Positions 1 to 5,923 of a stretch of 9,413 nucleotides of DNA are shown piece by piece; within the stretch, counting starts at the first letter, position 1; each line of letters begins with the position of its first letter. The DNA comes from DAOTZU01 sp034433995 (GTDB taxonomy: Bacteria; Chloroflexota; Anaerolineae; UBA1429). The stretch covers positions 1 to 9,413 of the forward strand of contig DAOTZU010000109.1 in the NCBI GenBank assembly GCA_034433995.1, given 5' to 3'. The notes beneath the pieces were generated by a model. The model had not been told where the DNA came from. It was given only the letters and a program-made list of their open reading frames with translations, and did not search any database. The translations under genes and the position numbers were made by a program.

Positions 1-1010
1 GGTTCCTCCAACTGCCCCAAGAGGAGGCCTTGCAGACCCTGGGTGACCTGGGTTTGGCCAAGATTGTGGAGGGGGCCAAGGCCGATCTTGCCCTCATGGG
101 TGTGCATTTCGATAACTGGTTCTCGGAACAATCCCTTTACGATGGGGGCCAGTTCCGGCGGGTCATGGCCCTGCTGCGGGAGAGAGGCTATCTGGACGAA
201 CACGACGGGGCTGTGTGGTTCAAGGCCACTGCCTTGGGCGCGCCCAAGGACGAGGTGATCGTCCGCTCCGATGGCACGCCGGGCTACTTTGCCTCGGATA
301 TCGCGTATCACTATAACAAATTCGTGGAACGCGGTTTTGATTGGGTGATCGATGTGTGGGGCGCGGATCATCAGGGCCACGTGCCCCGCATGAAGGCCAT
401 GATGCGGGCTTTGGGGCTGGACCCGGAGCGGCTGACCTTGATCCTGTACCAACTGGTCACCCTAAAGCGGGGTGGTGAGGTGGTGCGCCTCTCCAAACGC
501 ACCGGCGATATCATCACCCTGCGCGAGGTGGTGGAGGAGGTGGGCGCTGACGCCATGCGTTTCTTTTTGTTGGCCCGCTCCGCCGATAGCCAGATGGATT
601 TCGATCTGGACCTGGCCAAGCAGCAATCCGACGAGAACCCGGTCTATTACATCCAATATGCCCACGCCCGCATCTGTTCCATCTTGCGCTTTGCTGGCAA
701 CTTGACATATGCGGATGCCGATGTGAGCCTGCTCACCTCGCCGCCGGAGCTGAACCTGATCCGCAAAATGGTGCGCCTGCCCGAAGTGGTGCGCGGGGCG
801 GCCCAGGCCCTGGCGCCCCACCATCTCACTTATTACGCCTATGACCTGGCCACCGCGTTCCATACCTTCTACCGCGATTGTCGCGTGGTCAGCGCCACCC
901 CGGAGGACGAGGCGTTGACCAAAGCGCGTTTGAAGCTGGTCTCGGCGTGCAAAGTGGTGCTGGCGCGCACGTTGCGCCTGATGGGCATGAACGCGCCGGA
1001 GGTCATGTAA
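1..1010 (+). CDS. argS: Arginyl-tRNA synthetase, C-terminal part (5' truncated by window edge)
   Basis: Class I aminoacyl-tRNA synthetase that charges tRNA-Arg with arginine in the cytoplasm. The reading frame is open from the first bases of the window, so the gene starts upstream; about 335 C-terminal residues are visible and the HIGH-motif region is outside. Seen in the protein: the active-site stretch GADHQGHVPRMKAM (about nt 360-400), a KMSKS-equivalent LSKRTG (nt 489-506), then a region typical of bacterial ArgRS running through FFLLARSADSQMDFDLD and ENPVYYIQYAHARICSI (about nt 560-690). It ends with the all-helical DALR anticodon-binding domain and the usual ArgRS C-terminal pattern LMGMNAPEVM. 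The stop is TAA at 1008-1010, and larC begins 1 nt later, so the two are very probably co-transcribed. No frameshift or missing block is visible. A methionine-coded TTG at nt 30 is internal and not the start. Confidence 0.96.
   Translation, partial: FLQLPQEEALQTLGDLGLAKIVEGAKADLALMGVHFDNWFSEQSLYDGGQFRRVMALLRERGYLDEHDGAVWFKATALGAPKDEVIVRSDGTPGYFASDIAYHYNKFVERGFDWVIDVWGADHQGHVPRMKAMMRALGLDPERLTLILYQLVTLKRGGEVVRLSKRTGDIITLREVVEEVGADAMRFFLLARSADSQMDFDLDLAKQQSDENPVYYIQYAHARICSILRFAGNLTYADADVSLLTSPPELNLIRKMVRLPEVVRGAAQALAPHHLTYYAYDLATAFHTFYRDCRVVSATPEDEALTKARLKLVSACKVVLARTLRLMGMNAPEVM
998..1002 (+). promoter_or_regulatory. Ribosome binding site of larC
   Basis: GGAGG lies inside the last codons of argS, 9 nt before the larC ATG at 1012. 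It supports that start and suggests translational coupling between argS and larC. Confidence 0.7.
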
Positions 1011-1011
1011 G

Positions 1012-1857
1012 ATGCGCGTCGCTTATGTGGATTGCTTCTCGGGCGCCAGCGGCGACATGTTGTTGGGCGCGCTGCTGGACGCGGGATTGGAGCTGGACGC
1101 CTTGGCGGCGGCTGTGGAGCATTTGGGCTTGGAGGGCTATGAGCTGCAGGTGGAGCGCCAGGTGCGTCAAGGGGTGCGGGGCAGCAAGTTCTCGGTGCAG
1201 GAGCAAGGCCACGACGGTCCGGCGCGCAACCTGGCCGCCGTGCGCCAGATCATCGGCACAAGCGGCCTGCCGGAGCCGGTGGTGGCCAATAGCTTGCAGG
1301 TTTTTCAACGCCTGGCTGAGGCAGAGGCCACCGTCCATGGATTATCGCCGGAGGAGGTGCACTTTCACGAGCTGAGCGCGGTGGATACGCTGGTGGATGT
1401 CGTGGGCTTTTGTTGGGCGCTGCATCATCTGGAGATCGAGGCGTTGTATGCCTCGCCGCTACCTTTGGGCGGGGGCACTATCCGCACCAAGCACGGCCTG
1501 TTGCCCGTGCCGGCGCCGGCCACGTTGGCCTTGCTGGCGGCCGTCGGCGCGCCCATCGTTCCCAGCGAGGCCAAGGGGGAGCTGGTCACCCCTACCGGCG
1601 CGGCGCTACTTTGTACCCTGGCCACTTTTGCGCAGCCGGCCATGACCATCCAGCGGGTGGGTTATGGTTTTGGCAGCCAAGAGTTTCCCTGGCCCAACGT
1701 GTTGCGGGTGTGGATCGGCGAGGCGCTGCCCCAGCCCCACGCGCCGCGAGGAAGCATGGCTGTGCCGGCGGTGCATCATCATGACCATGGGGAAGACCAT
1801 GCGTCCGCCCACGACCCCGGGCCCGAACATGCGCACGGGGCGGGGCACCATCACTGA
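1012..1857 (+). CDS. larC: LarC1-type nickel insertion protein (DUF111), lacking the LarC2 half
   Basis: LarC is the CTP-dependent nickel insertase that finishes the nickel-pincer nucleotide cofactor of lactate racemase LarA and related enzymes; LarB and LarE make the earlier intermediates. The N-terminus AYVDCFSGASGDMLLGALLD (residues 4-23) is the family signature. It is followed by AEATVHGLSPEEVHFHELSA, the conserved HGLLPVPAPATLALL block, ELVTPTGAALL, GYGFGSQEF and PNVLRVWIGE. All of this is the LarC1 domain. The protein then ends at residue 281 in a tail with 11 histidines in the last 27 residues (255-281), plausibly a nickel store or chaperone site. Full LarC is usually about 400-430 aa. 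The expected LarC2 part (ETNIDDM-type motifs, CTP-binding and hydrolysis) is absent, and only 33 nt separate the stop from the next gene. In Lactobacillus plantarum LarC1 and LarC2 are joined by programmed frameshifting; I see no LarC2 in another frame here. It may act with a LarC2 encoded elsewhere, or be a decayed or repurposed LarC1. Confidence 0.88.
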   Translation: MRVAYVDCFSGASGDMLLGALLDAGLELDALAAAVEHLGLEGYELQVERQVRQGVRGSKFSVQEQGHDGPARNLAAVRQIIGTSGLPEPVVANSLQVFQRLAEAEATVHGLSPEEVHFHELSAVDTLVDVVGFCWALHHLEIEALYASPLPLGGGTIRTKHGLLPVPAPATLALLAAVGAPIVPSEAKGELVTPTGAALLCTLATFAQPAMTIQRVGYGFGSQEFPWPNVLRVWIGEALPQPHAPRGSMAVPAVHHHDHGEDHASAHDPGPEHAHGAGHHH

Positions 1858-1877
1858 ATTGGGCCATCCTTTTACCC

Positions 1878-1882
1878 AGGAG
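1878..1882 (+). promoter_or_regulatory. Ribosome binding site of the AOR-family gene
   Basis: AGGAG sits 8 nt before the ATG at 1891, inside the 33-nt larC/AOR gap. It supports independent initiation at 1891 rather than read-through of the in-frame TGA that ends larC. Confidence 0.75.
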
Positions 1883-1890
1883 CTAGTCTT

Positions 1891-4002
1891 ATGAAAGCCA
1901 AAACCGTCACACTGCCTCGGTATGCGCCGATGTATGGCTGGCGTAACCGCTTGTTGCGGGTGGATCTCTCCACCGGGCGCATCTGGGCCCAGGAGACGGC
2001 GCCCTATCTGCCCGATTTCCTGGGGGCCAGGGGCCTGGCGGCCAAGATTGTGTGGGACGAATACCCCGAGCCGGTGGAGGCGTTGGATCCGCGCAATCCT
2101 TTGATGGTCATGCCGGGCGCCCTCACAGGCACCCGCGCGCCCTATTCCGGCCGCACCAACGTCTGCGCCTTCAGCCCTCAAGGGCATCCTTACCCTTGGT
2201 TCACCCGGGCCAGCATCGGAGCCGATTGGGGCGCGGAGCTGAAAAAGGCCGGCTACGATGGCCTGGTGGTGACCGGCGCCAGCGAGACGCCGGTGCACCT
2301 CATCATCCGGGATGATGAGGTGACCTTGCTGCCCGCCGAGGAGCTTTGGGGATTGGATACGTATGCCGCCCAAGAGGCCGCCTGCGCCGTGGCTGGCCAG
2401 GGTTGCAAAACCTTGACCATCGGGCCGGCGGGGGAGCGCCTCTCGCGCATCGCCACCATCCAGACGTCCACCACCTCCGTGGCCGGGCAAGGCGGGTTCG
2501 GCGCGGTGATGGGCAGCAAAAAGCTCAAGGCCATCTCGGTCATCGGCTCGGGGCAGGTGCCCGTGGCCGATCCGGAGCGTTTGCAGTGGCTGTTGCGCGC
2601 CGTGGGCGAGGAGGTGCGCACTTGGAAGATCCGCCCCGGCTGGGTGGAGCAGTTCCAGGCTCAGCTCGACCAAGAGGGAGGCGGCAAGGCGCGGGCTTAT
2701 CCGTGCACGGCCTCTTGCCCTTCGCCCTGCAGCCTCTACCTGAGCGGTGTGGAGGGGCGCTGCCGCCAGCAAAAGTATTATGGCGGGCTGGCCTGCGTGA
2801 GTTTTTTCTTCCGGGGGCAGGGCAAGCCCGGTCTTTACGATTGGGACCTGGGCCTCAGGGGCGGCTTTGAGCTGAACGTCTATGCCAACCAGTTGGGTTT
2901 GAACCATTGGGATCTTTTGGTGGGCATCCTCCCGTGGCTGCGCACTTGCCAGCGGGAAGGTTTGTTGCCACGCTACCATGGGCGCGAGATAGATTGGAAC
3001 TCGCCCGAGTTCTGGACCGAGTTCTTGCGCACCATCGCCTACCGCGAGGGGCTGGGCGACGGCCTGGCGGAGGGCGGTTGGCGGGCGGCCCAGGTGTTGG
3101 GCTTGGGCGAGGAGGTGGTGCGCCGCTATTACACCGGCTGGGGTTACGCCGGTCACTGGGATGGCCATGCTGCCTTTGTGAATCATATCATCTACCCCTT
3201 CTGGATCGTCTCGGTGCTCCATTGGGCCATGGATACCCGCGATCCGGCCTCCAGCACCCATGATTATATCCAAGGGGTGAGCTTCTGGGGGCCGCTGGGC
3301 TATCGCGGGCAGCGGCCGGAGGCGCCCATCACCTGGGACCATCTGCGGGGCGTGGGCCAGATCCTTTATGGCGATGCCAGCACCATGGACGTGCGCAGCC
3401 ATTATGAGGGGAAGGCCTTCCCCGCGGCCTACCACGCCGTGCGGGCCATTATGAAGGATTGCCTTCCCACCGATGATCAGGTCTTTCCCCTGATGTTCAG
3501 CCCCAACACCGAGGATCGCTTCTGCCGGATCGCCGGCATCCCCGGCCCCGATGTGGACGCGCACATTTTGCGTGCAGGCACCGGTCTGGATTGGGATACG
3601 CGCGCGTTCGAGCACGCTGCCGAGCGCGTGCTCAACCTGGAGCGGGCGCTCATGGTGCGCCATTGGGGGCGAGACCGACAGATGGACGAGCGGGTGTTGC
3701 CCAGCTTTGAGTACGATGAAAACTGGGTCAACCCGGAGCTGGGCCAGCGCCAGCGCCTGGACCGAGAGCGGTTCGCGGCGGTGATGGACGAGTATCTGCG
3801 GTTGCGCGGCTGGGATGTGGCCACGGGTTGGCCCACCCGCGAGCGTCTGGCGTCTCTGGGTTTGGCTGATGTGTACGAGCCCATGGTGGCCGGAGCGCGG
3901 GCCGCTCAGGCTCGCTTGCCCAAGTTGTCACCGGTACCGCCGGTGCACGATTATCATCAGTACGACCCCGACCGGGTGGCGCCGGCCGAGGCGCGAAAAT
4001 AG
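1891..4002 (+). CDS. Aldehyde:ferredoxin oxidoreductase family protein (tungsten-bis-pterin type), atypical
   Basis: AOR-family enzymes oxidise aldehydes or, in the BamB branch, reduce benzoyl-CoA, using a tungsten-bispyranopterin centre and a [4Fe-4S] cluster in the cytoplasm; the substrate here cannot be told. The N-terminal AOR domain (about residues 10-215) shows MYGWRNRLLRVDLSTGRI, FLGARGLAAKIV, GALTGTRAPYSGRTN, ELKKAGYDGLVVTG and GQGGFGAVMGSKKLKAI (199-215). The C-terminal domain ends in the usual NLERALMVRHWGRDRQMDE and RLRGWD...PTRERLASLGL pattern. The 703 aa are longer than the roughly 605 aa of Pyrococcus AOR and nearer the larger WOR/BamB-like members. Oddities: the cluster cysteines are C272-X3-C276-X3-C280 instead of CX2CX3C; the fourth cysteine position (DXXGLC in Pyrococcus AOR) reads D523-C-L-P-T-D528; the first pterin motif DXXGLD reads N333-Q-L-G-L-N338; the usual AGRGG is AGQGG (Q200). 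The frame is intact with no stop, so it looks like a maintained, divergent family member. It has no separate small ferredoxin-like subunit next to it. The subfamily is uncertain. Confidence 0.88.
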   Translation: MKAKTVTLPRYAPMYGWRNRLLRVDLSTGRIWAQETAPYLPDFLGARGLAAKIVWDEYPEPVEALDPRNPLMVMPGALTGTRAPYSGRTNVCAFSPQGHPYPWFTRASIGADWGAELKKAGYDGLVVTGASETPVHLIIRDDEVTLLPAEELWGLDTYAAQEAACAVAGQGCKTLTIGPAGERLSRIATIQTSTTSVAGQGGFGAVMGSKKLKAISVIGSGQVPVADPERLQWLLRAVGEEVRTWKIRPGWVEQFQAQLDQEGGGKARAYPCTASCPSPCSLYLSGVEGRCRQQKYYGGLACVSFFFRGQGKPGLYDWDLGLRGGFELNVYANQLGLNHWDLLVGILPWLRTCQREGLLPRYHGREIDWNSPEFWTEFLRTIAYREGLGDGLAEGGWRAAQVLGLGEEVVRRYYTGWGYAGHWDGHAAFVNHIIYPFWIVSVLHWAMDTRDPASSTHDYIQGVSFWGPLGYRGQRPEAPITWDHLRGVGQILYGDASTMDVRSHYEGKAFPAAYHAVRAIMKDCLPTDDQVFPLMFSPNTEDRFCRIAGIPGPDVDAHILRAGTGLDWDTRAFEHAAERVLNLERALMVRHWGRDRQMDERVLPSFEYDENWVNPELGQRQRLDRERFAAVMDEYLRLRGWDVATGWPTRERLASLGLADVYEPMVAGARAAQARLPKLSPVPPVHDYHQYDPDRVAPAEARK

Positions 4003-4035
4003 TGTGCCGCGTGGGTTGCCGCCTACACGCATGAG

Positions 4036-4041
4036 AGGAGG
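4036..4041 (+). promoter_or_regulatory. Ribosome binding site of the AmaP-like gene
   Basis: A perfect AGGAGG core, 7 nt before the ATG at 4049. It decides the start: the same frame is open upstream to 3815, but that part only shadows the AOR gene, and the hydrophobic N-terminus follows directly from 4049. Confidence 0.85.
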
Positions 4042-4048
4042 TCTAGGT

Positions 4049-4771
4049 ATGAACGTCTTTAACCGGGTGGTGATGGTGCTCGCCCTCTTGTTCTGGCTGG
4101 TGTTGGTGGCCGTGATCCTATTGCGGCCGCTGGAGGCGGCCTCGCTGGTCAAGACCTACGTCAGCGCCTTTGAGGAGGGGTTGTTCAACGACCAATTCTT
4201 TCTGCTCTTCCTCATCGTCGGCGGGGCGCTCCTCCTCGTGCTCCTCATCCTGCTGGTGCTGGAACTGCGCCGGGGCAGGCGCCGCACCGTGCGGGTGCGC
4301 ACCAAGGGCTCTGGCAATGCCCAGTTGACCGTGGACTCGGTGGTGCAGAGCCTGGAGTATCGCATCGATGAACTCCCCGGCGTGCGCCAAGTGGAGGCCC
4401 ATGTGGCCAGCCGGGGCCGGGATGTGGAGGTGACCCTGGACCTGGATACCAGCCCTTCCGTCAATATCCCCTCACTCAGCGATCAGATCGTGGATCTGTG
4501 CCACGAGATCTTGGAGGGGCAACTGGGACTGAGGATCCACGGCAAGGTGCGCATCAACATCCGCCACGAGCCTTATCCCAGCGGAGCCATGCCGCCCAGC
4601 GGGCCGTTGGCCAAGGAGACGGTCAGCGCCCCGCGGGTGGCGGAGGGCAGGCCGGCCGAGCCGGCTGTGCCCACAACTCCGGCGGCGCAGGTGGATTTGG
4701 GGCTTTCGGCCGGGGAGGAAGGGCCGGCCAAAGGGGAGCCTGGCGAGAATAACGCTCCTGCCGCCCGGTGA
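4049..4771 (+). CDS. amaP: Alkaline shock response membrane anchor protein AmaP-like (Asp23 family)
   Basis: The family is known from Firmicutes, where AmaP anchors Asp23 at the membrane and is linked to envelope stress; its exact role in other phyla is unclear. The 240-aa protein has two membrane helices, about residues 7-25 and 50-71, with a roughly 25-residue loop between them, then a basic stretch RRGRRR (74-79) consistent with cytoplasmic anchoring. Residues about 90-175 (TVDSVVQSLEYRIDELPGVR, VEVTLDLDT, HGKVRINI) form an Asp23/DUF322-like alpha/beta domain. The remaining C-terminal about 65 residues are a Pro/Ala/Gly/Glu-rich, probably disordered tail. It is the last gene of the + strand group, 46 nt behind the AOR gene, and I see no separate asp23 gene beside it. 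The gene symbol is by resemblance; the architecture is clear, the physiological role is not. Confidence 0.82.
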   Translation: MNVFNRVVMVLALLFWLVLVAVILLRPLEAASLVKTYVSAFEEGLFNDQFFLLFLIVGGALLLVLLILLVLELRRGRRRTVRVRTKGSGNAQLTVDSVVQSLEYRIDELPGVRQVEAHVASRGRDVEVTLDLDTSPSVNIPSLSDQIVDLCHEILEGQLGLRIHGKVRINIRHEPYPSGAMPPSGPLAKETVSAPRVAEGRPAEPAVPTTPAAQVDLGLSAGEEGPAKGEPGENNAPAAR

Positions 4772-4772
4772 G

Positions 4773-5318
4773 TTAGGGGACGCTGCCGACCAAGGTGAGG
4801 CTGCCCTCGCTCCAGCGGACCTCTTGCAGGTCAAGGGGGAGGTGGGCATCGGTCAAGGCGTCGTTCAGGGCCTGCTCCAGGGATCTTTGAACCCAGCGAG
4901 GCACAGAGCGCCCGGCCAGCGTGAACCAGAGCAGACGCAGGCGGGGTTGCCCGCGTTCGCTGGTCACCGTGACCAGGGCGGCGAGGGGATAGAGCTTTTT
5001 GCCGAAGGTGAGCTGGCCGGCGAGGTAAGCGCCCTCGCCCGTGAGCCAGACGGTGATCCCACGTAACGCTCCTTCTCCTGCGTTCAAGGCAAGGTAGGAG
5101 GTGAGCTCGTCCTCGTAAAGGGTGAGCTGCACCGGCCCTGGCTGGGCCAAGGCGGTGGCAAAACGTTCGCTCAGCCGTTGGGCAGCCTCTCGCGAGGGGG
5201 TGATCTCCCTGGCCGGAGGCGCACTGGGTGTGGGGTGTAACTGGCGTGAACAGCCCAGCACCAGCACCATCAGCACCAAGCCCATGCGCCACGTTCGGCG
5301 CCAGGGGGTGCACCGCAA
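4773..5318 (-). CDS. Putative lipoprotein of unknown function
   Basis: I do not recognise the family with certainty. The protein starts with a basic n-region (RCTPWRRTWR), a hydrophobic stretch and the lipobox-like LVLGC, so it is probably lipid-modified at Cys23 (counting from the chosen start) and exported. After a Pro/Ser-rich linker (PTPSAPPAR) the mature part has LYEDELTSYLALNAGEG, strand-like segments (GITVWLTGEGAYLAGQLTF, AALVTVTSERGQPRLRLLWF), VPRWVQRSLEQALNDALTDA and a terminal GSLTLVGSVP. This layout resembles DUF2140/DUF2993-type lipid- or ligand-binding beta proteins; that resemblance is weak inference. The start is uncertain: TTG at 5318 gives a normal signal peptide; ATG at 5285 would leave no positive n-region; ATG at 5357 would overlap scpB. 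None has a good Shine-Dalgarno site. The frame stays open to 5627, but that part runs antisense to scpB. The gene lies convergent to the AmaP gene and divergent from scpB. Confidence 0.7.
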   Translation of the reverse strand: MRCTPWRRTWRMGLVLMVLVLGCSRQLHPTPSAPPAREITPSREAAQRLSERFATALAQPGPVQLTLYEDELTSYLALNAGEGALRGITVWLTGEGAYLAGQLTFGKKLYPLAALVTVTSERGQPRLRLLWFTLAGRSVPRWVQRSLEQALNDALTDAHLPLDLQEVRWSEGSLTLVGSVP

Positions 5319-5325
5319 GATGATT

Positions 5326-5331
5326 GGGGAG
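5326..5331 (+). promoter_or_regulatory. Ribosome binding site of scpB
   Basis: GGGGAG 9 nt before the TTG at 5341. A TGA in the scpB frame at 5332-5334 blocks any earlier start, and the conserved ScpB N-terminus begins right after the TTG, so TTG initiation is well supported. Confidence 0.7.
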
Positions 5332-5340
5332 TGACGACGG

Positions 5341-5886
5341 TTGGAAAACCTCAGCATAGATGCCCTGCTCGAGGCGTTACTCTTTGTGGCCGATGGTCCG
5401 GTGAGCCTGGACGACCTGGCCAGGGCGTTGGACGTGACCCCCGAGACGCTAGAGGAGGCCGTCCAACGCCTGATCGCTACTGGCGCGCAACGTGGCCTGC
5501 GGGTGGCCCACGTGGGGCGGCGGCTCCAGATGGTCACGGCGCCGGAGGCGGCCCCGGTCATTGAACGCTTCTTGGGGCTGGCGAACACGGGCAAGCTCTC
5601 GGCTGCCGCGTTGGAGGCGTTGGCCATCGTCGCTTACCGCCAGCCCATCACCCGGGCCCAGATCGAGGCCATCCGGGGCGTCAACTCGGATGGCGTCCTG
5701 CGCACCCTTTTGGCCCGTGGTCTCATCGCGCCGGTAGGCCGGTTGGAACAGGCCGGCCGCCCGGTGCTCTATGGCACTACCTTCGAGTTTCTCCAGTATT
5801 TTGGCATCCAATCCCTGGACGAGCTGCCCAGCCTGCCCGAGTTGGAGGACCTGGCCGGAGAGATGAAGGACCTGCCCCAGAGTTGA
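5341..5886 (+). CDS. scpB: Segregation and condensation protein B
   Basis: ScpB forms a dimer that binds the kleisin ScpA and regulates the SMC ATPase in the bacterial condensin that compacts and separates chromosomes on the nucleoid. The 181-aa protein has the usual length and two winged-helix domains. The N-terminal stretch NLSIDALLEALLFVADGPVS (residues 3-22) is the ScpB signature. It is followed by LRVAHVGRRLQMVTAPEAAP, the highly conserved LSAAALEALAIVAYRQPITR with AQIEAIRGVNSDGVLRTLL, and GRPVLYGTTFEFLQYFGI near the C-terminus. The start is a TTG forced by an upstream in-frame stop. scpA is not beside it, as it often is in other bacteria. The smc gene lies directly downstream on the opposite strand with 37 nt between the two stops. 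Confidence 0.95.
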   Translation: MENLSIDALLEALLFVADGPVSLDDLARALDVTPETLEEAVQRLIATGAQRGLRVAHVGRRLQMVTAPEAAPVIERFLGLANTGKLSAAALEALAIVAYRQPITRAQIEAIRGVNSDGVLRTLLARGLIAPVGRLEQAGRPVLYGTTFEFLQYFGIQSLDELPSLPELEDLAGEMKDLPQS

Positions 5887-5923
5887 GCCAGAGGTGACCC
5901 TCCTCGACGGCGCAGCTCGGACT

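Noticed and set aside
1855..1857. Selenocysteine or read-through at the larC TGA
   Set aside because: No SECIS-like hairpin is evident just downstream, the codon ends a His tail rather than replacing a conserved Cys, and a good ribosome binding site serves the next ATG.
1840..1890. Programmed frameshift joining LarC1 to LarC2, as in Lactobacillus plantarum
   Set aside because: No slippery heptamer is apparent and no alternative frame downstream carries LarC2 motifs; the AOR gene occupies the space.
1606..3663. 685-codon open frame on the minus strand opposite larC and the AOR gene
   Set aside because: Its translation is low-complexity, rich in His, Gly, Ala and Pro, with no recognisable motif, while the plus strand carries strong family motifs throughout. 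This is the usual mirror frame in high-GC coding DNA.
3928..3946. CACCGG/CCGGTG inverted repeat near the end of the AOR gene
   Set aside because: Six base pairs inside a coding region of high G+C is expected by chance.
4002..4030. Possible hairpin GCGTG/CACGC between the AOR and amaP genes
   Set aside because: Only 5 bp with a 12-nt loop, a competing GTGT/ACAC pairing and no T-tract; not a credible terminator.
5887..5923. Possible bidirectional terminator between scpB and smc
   Set aside because: The best stem is GAGG/CCTC (4 bp) without T-tracts on either strand.
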